A DNA stretch of 48,195 nt from Gammaproteobacteria bacterium (GCA_013214965.1 JABSRU010000033.1:1-48195), one strand, 5' to 3'; counted from the stretch's first letter, positions 33,473 to 42,722 are shown. Made by a program: numbers and translations. Notes: generated from the sequence alone by a model not told the origin.

Positions 33473-35287
33473 CTAACATCCTATCTGATACTGGCGAATG
33501 ATTGCTAAGAAATCATCGCCAAATTTTTCTAATTTACTATCACCTACACCATTGATTTTCAAAAACTCGAATGGAGATTGTGGTTGTTGTTCTGCCATTT
33601 CAGCTAGGCTGGCATCATTAAAAATAACATAGGGTGGTTTACCGGCTTCATCGGCCAATTTTTTCCGCAGTTTCCGCAATTGGCCAAATAATACTTCGTC
33701 ATAATTATAATCGTCTTTGCGCGATCGTTTACTGCTACCCTTGCTGATTGCTTGTAAGCGAGGCACGGCTAATTCGACATCTACTTCGCCTTTTAGCACG
33801 GCGCGGGCCGCTTGGGTGAGCACCAAAATAGAACTACGGGTAATATCTTGGCGTAAGTAGCCTAAATGAATTAACTGACGGAATATACTTAACCAATACT
33901 CACCACTGTGCTCGACACCAATGCCGTAGGTCGATAATTTATCATGACCATAATCGAGTAAGCGCTGGTTTTTAGAGCCGCGTAATATTTCAATGACATA
34001 ACCGACCCCAAAGCTTTGTTTAACCCGATAAACACAAGATAGCGCTTTTCTAGCGACTGTTGAGCCGTCAAAATGTGACGGTGGATCGAGACAAATATCG
34101 CAGTTGCCACATTTTGAAGTACCATATTCGCCAAAATAATGGAGCAATACTTGGCGACGACAGGTTTGTGCTTCAGCAAAGGCAGCCATCGCATTAAGTT
34201 TTTGATGTTCTACTTGTTGCTGGTGTGGGTTATTACCTTGTTCAATCAAGAATCTGACTCGACCAATATCGGCTGGGTCAAATAACATCACCGCTTCAGC
34301 AGCCATGCCATCACGACCGGCACGGCCGGTTTCTTGATAGTAGGACTCGATATTCTTGGGGATATTATAATGCATCACAAAACGAACGTCGGGTTTATCA
34401 ATCCCCATCCCAAAAGCGACTGTCGCGACTACAATATCGAGATTGCCACGAATAAAGTCTTCTTGAACTTGTTGGCGATCACGATGTTCCATTCCACCGT
34501 GGTAAGCCATGACCTTTAATTTTTGCTGTTGTAACTTAAAGGCAATTTCTTCAACCTGCTTACGGGTGGTGCAATAAATGATCCCTGAATTATCCTGCTG
34601 GGTTTTTAAATATTGCTGCAATTGGGCAAAAGGTTTGTATTTTTCATACAGGGTATAGCGAATATTCGGGCGATCGAAACTAGCCTGATGGTAATGGTGA
34701 TTTTGTAAATTAAGGCGGCTGACAATTTCTTCTCGGGTCGCTTCATCCGCTGTGGCGGTTAACGCCATTACTGATGCTTGCGGCAGTAAAGTTTTGATTT
34801 GTCCGAGCATTGCATATTCAGGTCTAAAATCATGACCCCATTGCGAAATACAGTGCGCTTCATCAACCGCCACTAATGAGACATCGAGTTGTTGAACCCG
34901 CTCTAAGAAGCTGTGTTGCATTAAACGTTCTGGTGCAACGTAAATCAGTTTAATTTCACCAAATTGCATCGCGTTAAGAATAGCCATCGACTCTTCACGA
35001 CTCTGACTTGAGTTAAGGTAGGCAGCATTAATCCCATTAGCTTGCAAACTATCAACTTGGTCTTTCATTAACGATATGAGCGGTGACACTACTATGGTCA
35101 GTCCAGGCATTAACAGCGCTGGAATTTGAAAGCACAATGACTTACCGCCACCCGTTGGCATGATCACCAAGCAATCTTGCTTAGCGAGGGCACAATTAAT
35201 GATGTCTAATTGGCCAGCGCGAAATTCACTATAACCAAATACTTGGCTAAGAATTTGTTGGGGTGATGTGGGCTGTGGTTGGGTCAC
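33473..35287 (-). CDS. recQ: ATP-dependent DNA helicase RecQ
   Basis: RecQ is a 3'-5' helicase of the RecF recombination pathway and of fork repair. The 604-aa protein has Walker [10 protein letters not shown] (Lys49) and the DEAH box at 142-145 ([14 protein letters not shown], including the aromatic loop). Helicase motif VI is [10 protein letters not shown]. The zinc-binding RQC domain has [12 protein letters not shown] and CGNCDIC. An HRDC domain lies at the C-terminus (about 525-600). It is divergent from yigI, its neighbour also in enterobacteria. Confidence 0.97.
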   Translation of the reverse strand: MTQPQPTSPQQILSQVFGYSEFRAGQLDIINCALAKQDCLVIMPTGGGKSLCFQIPALLMPGLTIVVSPLISLMKDQVDSLQANGINAAYLNSSQSREESMAILNAMQFGEIKLIYVAPERLMQHSFLERVQQLDVSLVAVDEAHCISQWGHDFRPEYAMLGQIKTLLPQASVMALTATADEATREEIVSRLNLQNHHYHQASFDRPNIRYTLYEKYKPFAQLQQYLKTQQDNSGIIYCTTRKQVEEIAFKLQQQKLKVMAYHGGMEHRDRQQVQEDFIRGNLDIVVATVAFGMGIDKPDVRFVMHYNIPKNIESYYQETGRAGRDGMAAEAVMLFDPADIGRVRFLIEQGNNPHQQQVEHQKLNAMAAFAEAQTCRRQVLLHYFGEYGTSKCGNCDICLDPPSHFDGSTVARKALSCVYRVKQSFGVGYVIEILRGSKNQRLLDYGHDKLSTYGIGVEHSGEYWLSIFRQLIHLGYLRQDITRSSILVLTQAARAVLKGEVDVELAVPRLQAISKGSSKRSRKDDYNYDEVLFGQLRKLRKKLADEAGKPPYVIFNDASLAEMAEQQPQSPFEFLKINGVGDSKLEKFGDDFLAIIRQYQIGC

Positions 35288-35422
35288 TACGAATACTGCC
35301 TTTATATTTGGGATAGACAGTTTAAATCAGTGAGCGGTCGTTGTCTCATTAAAATGCTTGTTTAAACTAACTGTTTTATCTAGGATGTAATGCTGTTACA
35401 TTTTTATAACAAAGGAATTGCC

Positions 35423-35893
35423 ATGAGTAAGCCGCTAACGACCAAGGATATACGTGAGATGATCGCGCAATTCTTTGGCCATCAAATGCCATTTCATTTA
35501 TTGATTGGTCTTGAAATAGTTAAATACCAAAAAGATCATATTGAATTACGCTTGGCGATGAAACCAGAGCTGATCGGTAATCCTGTTCATGGTATTTTAC
35601 ACGGTGGTGTCACGGCAACCATTTTAGATGTTGCCGGCGGAATGATGGTGTTTGCCCAAGTGTTGGAAGATATGACCTTACCATTATCACAAGAGGCGAT
35701 TATGCAGCGATTACAAAATCTTGGAACAATCGATTTACGGGTTGATTATCTGCGCCCCGGTCGTGGTCAAGAATTTATCGCCACGGCAAAAGTAATCCGA
35801 GCTGGCAATAAAGTTGCTGTCGCCCGGATGGAGTTGCATAATGAACTAGGTGAACATATTGCATTTGGTACCGGTACTTATATGGTGGGTTGA
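35423..35893 (+). CDS. yigI: YigI-type hotdog thioesterase
   Basis: This 156-aa hotdog-fold protein matches YigI, a medium/long-chain acyl-CoA thioesterase. The signature NPVHGILHGGVTATILDVAGG carries the acidic residue on the hotdog helix, and LRVDYLRPGRGQEF is the following strand. I start at the ATG at 35423 (MSKPLTTKD), with AAAGGA 6 nt upstream. The in-frame ATG at 35390 would place that site inside the gene. It sits beside recQ as in E. coli. The next gene starts 7 nt after its stop. Confidence 0.92.
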   Translation: MSKPLTTKDIREMIAQFFGHQMPFHLLIGLEIVKYQKDHIELRLAMKPELIGNPVHGILHGGVTATILDVAGGMMVFAQVLEDMTLPLSQEAIMQRLQNLGTIDLRVDYLRPGRGQEFIATAKVIRAGNKVAVARMELHNELGEHIAFGTGTYMVG

Positions 35894-35900
35894 ATATTTG

Positions 35901-36662
35901 ATGTGTGGCATGATATTAACATTCTATTTTGTTGTCGCGGTGAGCCTTTCGTTACTTAGTGGCGATAGCCGCGCTGAAAAAATTGAAGTAGTCACTGAAA
36001 CTCTTCAACCATTTCAGTTTATAACCGAAAAAGGTGCTTTGTCGGGTGCTAGTGTTGAAATAGTTGATGCATTATTTAAAATCACGCAGGATAAATATTC
36101 TACATCATTATTACCTTGGGCAAGAGCTTACCTAATTGCTTTGAATACCCCCGATGTGATGATTTATTCAATAGCCCGAACGGCTGACCGGGAACATAAA
36201 TTTCATTGGATTGGAAAAATAAAAACTGAGCGCTTTTATTTTTGGCGACTGAATTCTAATGACACCATACCAATTAGGTCATTAGAGCAACTAAAAACGT
36301 TAACTGTTGCAGCTTCAAACTCATATAACTCGGCTGCATTTTTAGAGAAAAACAACTTTTTGTATTTTTATAAGCTAGTTAAGGACTCGCAGAGTCTCGG
36401 GATGTTATTTAAAAAGAGAGTTGACTTGATTTTGAGTACAGAGCTAGTGATCCAAAAAAATGCAGAGCGTCTTAATCTTGACCTCTCTAAAATCGAAAAA
36501 ATACTTGAAGTAACGGAATTAAACAATGAATTAAGCATTGCGTTTAGTTTAGGGACTGAGCCTAATACACTCATCCGCTTTCGTTCTGCTTATGCGCAAT
36601 TGGTGAACTCTGGTGAATTAGGTCGGATTAGAAAGAAGTGGGCAATCGAAGATGATGAATAA
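35901..36662 (+). CDS. Periplasmic solute-binding-like protein (SBP_bac_3 type), orphan
   Basis: This 253-aa precursor begins with a hydrophobic signal (MILTFYFVVAVSLSLLSG). A type II periplasmic binding fold follows, with the IEVVTETLQPFQFITEKGAL and VEIVDALFKITQDKYS openings of amino-acid-binding (SBP_bac_3) proteins. SEQLKTLTVAASNSYN-like ITVAASNSYNSAAFLE marks the domain crossover. The C-terminal helix (RFRSAYAQLVNSGELGRIRKKW) is typical. No permease or ATPase is nearby, so it may act alone as a sensor or ligand binder. Orphan proteins of this kind are common in Shewanella relatives. I prefer the ATG at 35901; the open frame starts at 35850 inside yigI. The ribosome binding site is weak and translational coupling to yigI is likely. 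Confidence 0.83.
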   Translation: MCGMILTFYFVVAVSLSLLSGDSRAEKIEVVTETLQPFQFITEKGALSGASVEIVDALFKITQDKYSTSLLPWARAYLIALNTPDVMIYSIARTADREHKFHWIGKIKTERFYFWRLNSNDTIPIRSLEQLKTLTVAASNSYNSAAFLEKNNFLYFYKLVKDSQSLGMLFKKRVDLILSTELVIQKNAERLNLDLSKIEKILEVTELNNELSIAFSLGTEPNTLIRFRSAYAQLVNSGELGRIRKKWAIEDDE

Positions 36663-36664
36663 CC

Positions 36665-37735
36665 TTACTCATCACCAATTTGCTGTTTGGCTTGAATAAA
36701 AGTGCTCACTAGGCTGGCTAATGCTTGACCGATGTCACTATTACCTTGAGCGATGCCTGCTGGGTGCTGACATGGCGCACCTTCAGCTAAATGGAGGTAA
36801 CAACTATTGTCCATCGTGGCGATGCTATGGACATAAAATTGAGCATCGCTAATACTGATACCACAATTGGTATAAGCGCTAGCGGGCATGAACGAAATAC
36901 TATCGAGATCGAGCTCAATACCAATGGGTTTCATGCTATCACCTAAGTAACATTTTGCGACGGTTAACGCTTGTTCGAATGTTAGCTCGCGTCGACTCCA
37001 GATTTGCTGATAACTAATCGCTGGAAAATGATAGTGATTAAGTCCTTGAATATTAGCGGCTGAATTTTTTAATTCGTGCATACCCAAACAAAAATAATGG
37101 CTTAAAAAACCTTGCTCAGTGGCATAATGAAAACCATTGCCACTATGACGCCCTTCAAGCGCTCTAAAATCAGTATGCGGATCGAGATTGATTGCTGCAA
37201 ACGTGGAGTGACGGCCTTGGCTCATCCCTTTGAGAATTGGATAGGCATTATTGTGACCGCCGCCAATAACAATGGGGATTAACTGTTGTTGAGAAATTTG
37301 GCTCATCACTTCACTGACGCGGTCATCTAACTGACTGACTAATTGACGTAAAGTCGCTAAATCTTCAGTTAATTCTAGATTTAATGATGTACTTTTCTGC
37401 TGTAAATCATTACATTTAATCTGTCCTAACAGGGCAACTTCAGAGGAACGAATGAAAGGGTTCTGTTGCAGGTTACAAAAACTCGACAAAAAAGCCGACC
37501 AGCCTTGATCTGCGCCGCCACGACCTAAGTTTGCTTTTGGACCGATATCTTCCGCTATTCCTAGAATAACAAACTTAGCTCCTCGTTTTTTTAACTCGAT
37601 TAAACTCTTGGTTAAGTTATCGGTTAAATTCAGAGGTGACGGCGTTAATAATTGCTGACCAATTCGAGTTTCGCCAGGGCGAATTGAGGTGTACTGATTC
37701 AGCGTTTCAGTCGTGGCTGGTATTAAATAAGACAT
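36665..37735 (-). CDS. Arginase/agmatinase/formimidoylglutamase-family hydrolase
   Basis: This 356-aa binuclear-manganese ureohydrolase has all its metal ligands. His161 is in GGGHNNAYP; Asp185, His187 and Asp189 are in NLDPHTDFR; Asp276 and Asp278 are in ELDLDSIS. The substrate loop RHSGNGFHYA follows the second metal motif, as in formimidoylglutamases. Formimidoylglutamase (HutG-like) fits best by size and motif, but no other histidine-degradation genes are present, so arginase- or guanidine-type activity is not excluded. It lies 7 nt downstream of rraA on the same strand and converges with the solute-binding gene with 2 nt between stops. Confidence 0.88.
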   Translation of the reverse strand: MSYLIPATTETLNQYTSIRPGETRIGQQLLTPSPLNLTDNLTKSLIELKKRGAKFVILGIAEDIGPKANLGRGGADQGWSAFLSSFCNLQQNPFIRSSEVALLGQIKCNDLQQKSTSLNLELTEDLATLRQLVSQLDDRVSEVMSQISQQQLIPIVIGGGHNNAYPILKGMSQGRHSTFAAINLDPHTDFRALEGRHSGNGFHYATEQGFLSHYFCLGMHELKNSAANIQGLNHYHFPAISYQQIWSRRELTFEQALTVAKCYLGDSMKPIGIELDLDSISFMPASAYTNCGISISDAQFYVHSIATMDNSCYLHLAEGAPCQHPAGIAQGNSDIGQALASLVSTFIQAKQQIGDE

Positions 37736-37742
37736 GTATTCT

Positions 37743-38228
37743 CTATTCTAAATCGAGCGGTTCTGGTGATAGAATGATACCCGTTGAATCCGCGTAAACA
37801 TGATCTTCAGGTAAAAAAGTGACGCCACCAAAGTTGATTGGCATATCGAGCTCGCCATCATTACTTTCATTCGCTAGGACCGGAATTGACGCCAGTGCTT
37901 GAATGCCTAATTCGAGTTCATCAATCAAATCAACATCTCGAATACAACCGTAAATAATAATGCCTTCCCAATCATTCTCAAGGGCAAGTTCTGCTAGCTT
38001 TAGATCGACAAGAGCGCGGCGTAATGAGCCTCCACCATCGATCACTAATACTTTGCCTTCGCCATTACGGGATAGTACATCACGAATTTGACCATTGGCT
38101 TCATGGCATTTTATCGTCACCACTTCGCCGCCAAAGGAATTTCGACCGCCAAAATTGGCAAACATTGGTTCGACAACGTCGACACTGTCGAGGTAGATAT
38201 CACAAAGTTCAGAGGTGTTATATTGCAT
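37743..38228 (-). CDS. rraA: Regulator of RNase E activity RraA
   Basis: RraA binds RNase E and dampens mRNA decay. The protein is close to the E. coli one along its length ([65 protein letters not shown]). I start at the ATG at 38228, with GGAG 6 nt upstream, giving 161 aa; an upstream in-frame ATG at 38240 adds four residues. The trimeric ring fold of the family requires no catalytic residues. It is first in a short unit with the arginase-family gene. Confidence 0.96.
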   Translation of the reverse strand: MQYNTSELCDIYLDSVDVVEPMFANFGGRNSFGGEVVTIKCHEANGQIRDVLSRNGEGKVLVIDGGGSLRRALVDLKLAELALENDWEGIIIYGCIRDVDLIDELELGIQALASIPVLANESNDGELDMPINFGGVTFLPEDHVYADSTGIILSPEPLDLE

Positions 38229-38418
38229 AGTAAGCTCCAATGATGAGTCTATGATGATATTATCTTAAGTACTGAATAAGTGAAGTGTTATTTTTGATCT
38301 TACGCACATAACTGATGATTAAAATTTGCACCCGCTTGCAATAAATATGTTGTTAGCTAGCAGGTTAAGCGAGATGTTGCTACCATTTCATCAATAGATT
38401 TAATCGTGGATATATAAT

Positions 38419-38676
38419 ATGGATGCAATGGGTAGTGTTGAATGGTTTGGGTTTGCAGCGTCGGTTGTGGTTGCATACTCATTGATGTTAAAAGATATGC
38501 TTAAACTGAGGATCTGGAATTTGATCGGCGCGCTAATGTTCGCCATTTATGGTGGCTTAATCGATGCGATGCCAGTATTAGTCTTAAACGCCTTTATTGT
38601 GGTTGCCGATATTTATTATATCGTCAAAATAACTCAAGAATCACGTACGCAAAACGTTAGATTATCTCAAGAGTAA
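38419..38676 (+). CDS. Small inner-membrane protein (YgjV-like)
   Basis: This 85-aa protein has about three hydrophobic helices (near 8-24, 33-48 and 50-70). Its pattern, polar turn KDMLKLRIWNLIGALMFAIY then GLIDAMPVLVLN, resembles YgjV-type small membrane proteins of unknown role. The start ATG at 38419 has a weak ribosome binding site; an ATG at 38428 is possible. Its 3' end overlaps that of the convergent DUF971 gene by 20 nt, which is unusual for a compact intergenic layout. Confidence 0.75.
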   Translation: MDAMGSVEWFGFAASVVVAYSLMLKDMLKLRIWNLIGALMFAIYGGLIDAMPVLVLNAFIVVADIYYIVKITQESRTQNVRLSQE

Positions 38677-39022
38677 GTGCTTGCTGTTTGATCCGGTTAG
38701 CCTTGGCTAATCGATTCAAATATTGCAACCATAACTGATCTTGGTTTTTGGCTAAATAGTACAGATCTTGCCACTCAAAAATCCCACTGTCATGACCATC
38801 ATTAAATAATAATCGTAAGCCATTATCGGCAATTTTTTCAATTAATTTTAGTCGAATAAATGCCTTGTTTGTGACTAATAATGGCTTCCCTGCCAGAGAT
38901 TCCACCGCTGGTGAGTATACCCTTAGCATTTCTAAAGACAGCATTTCGTTAAAGCCATTGCTAAAGTTAAGCTCTAACAAAGATGAGCTGGGATGCAGTC
39001 TCATTCTGTTTGATTGAATCAT
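38657..39022 (-). CDS. DUF971 protein (gamma-butyrobetaine hydroxylase-like N-terminal domain)
   Basis: This 121-aa single-domain protein shows the DUF971 pattern: a basic start MRLHPSSSLLELNFSNG, LSLEMLRVYSPAVE, and LRLLFNDGHDSGIFEWQDLYYLA. The HDSGI(F/Y)xWxxLxxL motif is the family signature. In Shewanella and relatives a DUF971 gene follows hslVU. Here it is on the same strand as hslVU but separated by the ECF sigma and membrane-protein genes on the other strand. The role is unknown; the domain is linked to Fe-S or zinc biology in other contexts. It overlaps the YgjV-like gene at the 3' ends. Confidence 0.85.
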   Translation of the reverse strand: MIQSNRMRLHPSSSLLELNFSNGFNEMLSLEMLRVYSPAVESLAGKPLLVTNKAFIRLKLIEKIADNGLRLLFNDGHDSGIFEWQDLYYLAKNQDQLWLQYLNRLAKANRIKQQALTLEII

Positions 39023-39134
39023 AATTACTAATAAAATTGTTTAAAATCAATGATGATATAATAAAGTTATTAATGTCTCTTACCTTGATTTATATCAATT
39101 GACATCGCTGTTTGTTTAATTTTTCTTTTTGTTT

Positions 39135-39158
39135 GAACCTTTTTTTACTTCAGATCGT
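39135..39158 (+). promoter_or_regulatory. ECF-type promoter in front of the sigma-factor gene
   Basis: GAACC (39135-39139) and CGT (39156-39158) are spaced by 16 bp, the usual architecture of ECF-sigma promoters. They lie about 40 bp upstream of the sigma gene, which suggests autoregulation. A TTGAAC / TATAGA reading overlaps it, so a housekeeping promoter is an alternative. Confidence 0.45.
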
Positions 39159-39198
39159 TATAGAATAGTGTTGATAATATCGATAAGTGAGATGTTAA

Positions 39199-39711
39199 AT
39201 GGAACAAGCTCAAATTGAGTTACTGGTGATGGAAAGTCAAATGGGCGATCGGGAGTCTCTGGATTGTCTGTGTCGTTATTTTCATCCTAAATTAGTTCAA
39301 TTTGCGTTTAAGATTAGCCAGAATACTCAAATTGCAGAAGATGCGGTGCAAAATAGTTGGTTGAAGATCGGTCAATCTTTATTGCGACTAGATGATCCTC
39401 GTGGGTTTAAACCTTGGATCTACCAGATGACAAGATGGCAAACCATTGATCTACTCCGTCGCCAACAGCGAGAAGTGTTACGTAATACTGACGATGACGT
39501 CGACAGTATTGCCTGCCAAACCAATATCGAAAATACTAGTTTAATCAAGATGATTAACAAGTTACCGCAATTGGAGCGCGAAGTTATTCATTTGTTTTAT
39601 CTCGAACAATTTAGCCTTGCTGACATTAGTCAAATTTTATCAATACCTAGTGGCACCATAAAATCACGTCTATACCGAGCACGTAATATATTAAGAAAAT
39701 TAATGGAGTAG
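39199..39711 (+). CDS. ECF-family RNA polymerase sigma factor
   Basis: This 170-aa sigma factor has only regions 2 and 4, as in ECF sigmas. Region 2 is LVQFAFKISQNTQIAEDAVQ with WLKIGQSLLRLDDP and IYQMTRWQTIDLLRRQQRE (2.3-2.4). Region 4 is LPQLEREVIHLFYLEQFSLA followed by ISQILSIPSGTIKSRLYRAR (the helix-turn-helix). The downstream membrane protein starts 4 nt after its stop and is the likely partner. The pair stands between hslU and DUF971, genes that are adjacent in related bacteria. The signal it senses is unknown. Confidence 0.93.
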   Translation: MEQAQIELLVMESQMGDRESLDCLCRYFHPKLVQFAFKISQNTQIAEDAVQNSWLKIGQSLLRLDDPRGFKPWIYQMTRWQTIDLLRRQQREVLRNTDDDVDSIACQTNIENTSLIKMINKLPQLEREVIHLFYLEQFSLADISQILSIPSGTIKSRLYRARNILRKLME

Positions 39712-39715
39712 TTTG

Positions 39716-40096
39716 ATGAATATCGATAACAAAATTAAACAAGAGTTAGAGGAAGAGGCGCAGCAACTTGATGCGATGTTAGCTGGTCAACCTGGTATTT
39801 TTAATATGCTTGCCAATGCTTACAAAGGGGCACTTGGTGGCTGGGTGGTCGTTGTGACTCTCGTTGCGCTGGTGGTGACGGGGGTCTTATGTTGGGCTGG
39901 CTATGAGTTCTTTATGACCAAGGTTGATTTTATCGGGCCAAAATTATACTGGGGAGTGATATTAACCATCGCGATCATTATTTTAATTGCATTGAAAATG
40001 TGGGTGTTTATGGAAATGAACCGTCAGTCGACAGTACGGGAAATTAAGCGGTTGGAGCTAATGATTGAACGTTTGATTATTCAATTGGAAAAGTAA
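39716..40096 (+). CDS. Small membrane protein paired with the ECF sigma factor (DUF6768-like, putative anti-sigma)
   Basis: This 126-aa protein has an acidic N-terminal helix (IDNKIKQELEEEAQQLDAML). Two transmembrane helices (about 43-66 and 79-99) and a C-terminal charged helix (REIKRLELMIERLIIQLEK) with coiled-coil character follow. It resembles DUF6768 proteins found beside ECF sigma genes. No zinc-binding anti-sigma motif (HxxxCxxC) is present, so any anti-sigma action would use a different fold. I start at the ATG at 39716 with GGAG 7 nt upstream rather than a TTG at 39713. It is co-transcribed with the sigma gene. Topology suggests both ends face the cytoplasm. Confidence 0.82.
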   Translation: MNIDNKIKQELEEEAQQLDAMLAGQPGIFNMLANAYKGALGGWVVVVTLVALVVTGVLCWAGYEFFMTKVDFIGPKLYWGVILTIAIIILIALKMWVFMEMNRQSTVREIKRLELMIERLIIQLEK

Positions 40097-40120
40097 CAGA
40101 CGGCTGGTAAACCGTCTGTT
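40095..40120. terminator. Hairpin between the ECF pair and hslU
   Basis: AACAGACGG / CCGTCTGTT forms a 9-bp stem with an 8-nt loop between convergent stops. There is no clear U-tract, so termination efficiency is uncertain. Confidence 0.5.
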
Positions 40121-40132
40121 GTGAATGCTAAT

Positions 40133-41461
40133 TTATAAAATAAAGCGGCTTAAATCTTCATTTTCAATCAGTTCGCCAAGGTGTTTGTTAACGTATACTT
40201 CGTCGACAATCACTGTGTCGCCACTGCGATCTGAGGCATGGTAAGACACCTCTTCCATTAAACGCTCCAGCACAGTGTGTAAACGGCGGGCCCCAATGTT
40301 TTCGGTCCGTTCGTTAACTTGCCATGCGGCTTCAGCAATACGCTTAATGCCGTCGGTTGTGAATTCAACCGTAACACCTTCTGTCCCTAACAACGCTTTA
40401 TGTTGTTCGGTTAAGGAAGCATTAGGCTCGGTTAAAATACGAATAAAGTCATTACTGGTTAATGCGCTAAGTTCCACTCGAATCGGTAACCGGCCCTGTA
40501 ACTCAGGAATTAAATCCGAAGGCTTACACACCTGGAATGCACCAGAAGTAATAAACAAGATATGATCGGTTTTAATCATGCCGTGTTTGGTCGATACCGT
40601 ACAACCTTCAATTAAAGGGAGTAAGTCACGTTGTACTCCTTCACGAGAAACGTCTGGACCCGTTGATTCGCCACGCTTACAGATTTTGTCAATTTCATCG
40701 ATAAAGACAATACCGTTTTGCTCAGCCATTTCGATCGCTTGTTCTTTTAAATCGTCTTGATTGACTAGCTTGGCTGCTTCTTCTTCTTGAACCGCCTTTA
40801 ACGCATCTTTAATTTTTAATTTGCGTTTTTTGGTGGGTACACTCGACATGTTTTGGAACATGCCTTGTAACTGATTGGTCATTTCTTCCATGCCCGGAGG
40901 GGCCATGATTTCAATGCCAACCTGTGGTGCTGCGATATCTAACTCAATTTCTTTGTCATCGAGATCGCCTTCACGGAGTTTTTTACGGAATATTTGGCGA
41001 GTCTTACTATCTGTCGGTGGCGTGTCATCGTCAAAGCCAGTTTTGGCTGGTGGCAATAAAGCATCTAAAATTCGCTCTTCTGCAGCTTCTTCAGCGGCAA
41101 ATTTCACTTTTTTCATCTGTTGTTCGCGAGTGATTTTCATCGCAACATCGGCTAAATCACGAATGATTTGCTCGACTTCCTTACCAACATAACCAACTTC
41201 GGTGAACTTCGTCGCTTCAACTTTAATAAAAGGCGCGTTCGCTAGTTTGGCTAAACGACGGGCAATTTCAGTTTTACCAACACCGGTTGGTCCGATCATT
41301 AAGATGTTTTTTGGGGTAACCTCTTGGCGCAACTCGTCGTTAAGCTGCATCCGACGCCAACGGTTACGCAGGGCGATAGCCACAGCACGTTTAGCGTCTT
41401 GCTGACCAATAATATGAGCATCTAACTCGGAAACGATTTCTCTTGGGGTCATTTGTGACAT
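40133..41461 (-). CDS. hslU: ATPase/unfoldase subunit of HslUV protease
   Basis: HslU is an AAA+ hexamer that unfolds substrates and feeds them to HslV. The 442-aa protein has Walker [14 protein letters not shown], Walker [11 protein letters not shown] and the pore motif GYVG ([12 protein letters not shown]). Sensor and arginine-finger region [15 protein letters not shown] lies near the C-terminus. The C-terminal tail [10 protein letters not shown] inserts into HslV. It starts 4 nt after hslV, so the two are translated from one transcript driven by the sigma-32 promoter at 42052-42079. Confidence 0.98.
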   Translation of the reverse strand: MSQMTPREIVSELDAHIIGQQDAKRAVAIALRNRWRRMQLNDELRQEVTPKNILMIGPTGVGKTEIARRLAKLANAPFIKVEATKFTEVGYVGKEVEQIIRDLADVAMKITREQQMKKVKFAAEEAAEERILDALLPPAKTGFDDDTPPTDSKTRQIFRKKLREGDLDDKEIELDIAAPQVGIEIMAPPGMEEMTNQLQGMFQNMSSVPTKKRKLKIKDALKAVQEEEAAKLVNQDDLKEQAIEMAEQNGIVFIDEIDKICKRGESTGPDVSREGVQRDLLPLIEGCTVSTKHGMIKTDHILFITSGAFQVCKPSDLIPELQGRLPIRVELSALTSNDFIRILTEPNASLTEQHKALLGTEGVTVEFTTDGIKRIAEAAWQVNERTENIGARRLHTVLERLMEEVSYHASDRSGDTVIVDEVYVNKHLGELIENEDLSRFIL

Positions 41462-41465
41462 CAGT

Positions 41466-42002
41466 TTATTCCTTCTCAGCGATATCTAGGGTTTCAACCG
41501 TATGATTACCATTGGTAAAGACACAGATATTACCGGCAATCGTTAATGCTTTGGTCGCAATCTCATGGGCGTCTAGATCGGTGTTTTCAAGCAATGCGGT
41601 GGCAGCAGCTTGGGCAAATGGCCCACCGGAGCCAATGGCAATTAAATCATTCTCAGGCTGAATAACATCACCGTTACCCGTGATAATTAACGAGGCGGTT
41701 TCATCGGCAACAGCTAATAGCGCTTCTAACTTACGTAAGCCGCGATCGGTTCGCCAATCTTTTGCTAGCTCAACAGCTGCTTTAGTCAGATGGCCCTGAT
41801 GCATTTCTAACTTGGCTTCAAAGCGTTCGAACAACGTGAAAGCATCGGCGGTGCCGCCAGCAAATCCTGCTAACACTTTGTTGTGATATAAACGGCGAAC
41901 TTTGCGCGCGTTACCTTTCATGACGGTGTTGCCTAGTGACACTTGTCCGTCACCAGCAATAACAACTTTTCCTTCACGACGTACAGATACAATAGTAGTC
42001 AT
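41466..42002 (-). CDS. hslV: Proteolytic subunit of HslUV protease
   Basis: HslV is a threonine protease with a proteasome beta-like fold. After removal of Met1 the mature protein starts with the catalytic Thr ([20 protein letters not shown]). Other family segments are [35 protein letters not shown] and [13 protein letters not shown]. The 178-aa length is normal. It is the first gene of hslVU, with AAAGGACAG upstream, and is transcribed from a heat-shock promoter. Confidence 0.98.
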   Translation of the reverse strand: MTTIVSVRREGKVVIAGDGQVSLGNTVMKGNARKVRRLYHNKVLAGFAGGTADAFTLFERFEAKLEMHQGHLTKAAVELAKDWRTDRGLRKLEALLAVADETASLIITGNGDVIQPENDLIAIGSGGPFAQAAATALLENTDLDAHEIATKALTIAGNICVFTNGNHTVETLDIAEKE

Positions 42003-42051
42003 TGTCTGTCCTTTAATTAAATGGGCTTAAAGCCGATAAATGATAACTATA

Positions 42052-42079
42052 AAATGGGGATGATAGTCGATTTTTCAAG
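42052..42079 (-). promoter_or_regulatory. Sigma-32 (RpoH) heat-shock promoter of hslVU
   Basis: On the minus strand CTTGAAA (42073-42079) and CCCCATTT (42052-42059) are separated by 13 bp. Both elements match the E. coli RpoH consensus CTTGAAA-N11-16-CCCCATNT. Confidence 0.88.
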
Positions 42080-42090
42080 GGGGAATAGAA

Positions 42091-42118
42091 AAAACCAGAG
42101 CGTAGGGGCTCTGGTTTT
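42091..42118 (-). terminator. Terminator of the argS-SPOR unit
   Basis: AAAACCAGAG / CTCTGGTTTT with an 8-nt loop is followed on the minus strand by a U-run. It isolates argS-SPOR from the hslVU heat-shock promoter immediately downstream. Confidence 0.85.
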
Positions 42119-42146
42119 ATGCTAATTGATTAACTTAATATTAGTT

Positions 42147-42719
42147 TTAGTCTTGCCAATAATAGATTTTGCAACCATTAATCCGGGCGCGCTGCATCCG
42201 ATGGCGGGCTGCTTCGGCGAGACGCCGCGTTTTAAAAGGCCCCAACGATACTTGGTACCAATCGCTGCTGCTGCCCTTAACCTGTCTTATGGAACTTGCA
42301 TAGCCCTGAAAAGCGATTTTTGCTTTAAGGCTATCAGCTTGGCGCTGGCTACGGTAACTGGCACATTGTACCCGATATTGATGGCTCGACGTTGGTTGAT
42401 CCGGGACATCAATAATCACTTCTTTGTCTTTTAACTGATCGATATATTGCCATTTCTTGGCTGGTACTTTAGGTAGCGCCGAGGTCGGTTTTGTTACCGA
42501 TTTAACATTTTTTTCAGCCACGACAATCGGTGTTTCATCAGCCTTGCCATCAATATAAAACAAAAAGTAAAAGAAGCCGCCTAATAATGCAGCCGCCATC
42601 ACTAGCATGAACCAAATGCGTGGTCCGTTATTTTTAGGTTCAGGCTTTCCTTTGCCTTTGTTCTTACTTCGCCCTTTAACGGGCGAGTTAGGCTTACCTT
42701 TTTTAGCGTAATCCGCCAT
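42147..42719 (-). CDS. SPOR-domain cell-division protein (FtsN-like)
   Basis: This 190-aa bitopic protein has a short, very basic cytoplasmic N-terminus (MADYAKKGKPNSPVKGRSKN). One transmembrane helix lies at about 33-54 (WFMLVMAAALLGGFFYFLFY), then a linker, then a C-terminal SPOR domain at about 110-190 (HQYRVQCASYRSQRQADSLK, YQVSLGPFKTRRLAEAARH). SPOR domains bind denuded peptidoglycan at the division septum. The order argS-ftsN-hslV is that of ftsN in Shewanella and E. coli, so this is probably FtsN, although shorter than the E. coli protein (319 aa). It starts 3 nt after argS. Confidence 0.88.
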   Translation of the reverse strand: MADYAKKGKPNSPVKGRSKNKGKGKPEPKNNGPRIWFMLVMAAALLGGFFYFLFYIDGKADETPIVVAEKNVKSVTKPTSALPKVPAKKWQYIDQLKDKEVIIDVPDQPTSSHQYRVQCASYRSQRQADSLKAKIAFQGYASSIRQVKGSSSDWYQVSLGPFKTRRLAEAARHRMQRARINGCKIYYWQD

Positions 42720-42722
42720 TGA

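Noticed and set aside
35288-35422. LexA box in the recQ-yigI divergent region
   Set aside because: No CTGT-N8-ACAG palindrome is present.
40275-41405. Plus-strand ORFs opposite hslU
   Set aside because: Shadow frames of the strongly conserved hslU gene.
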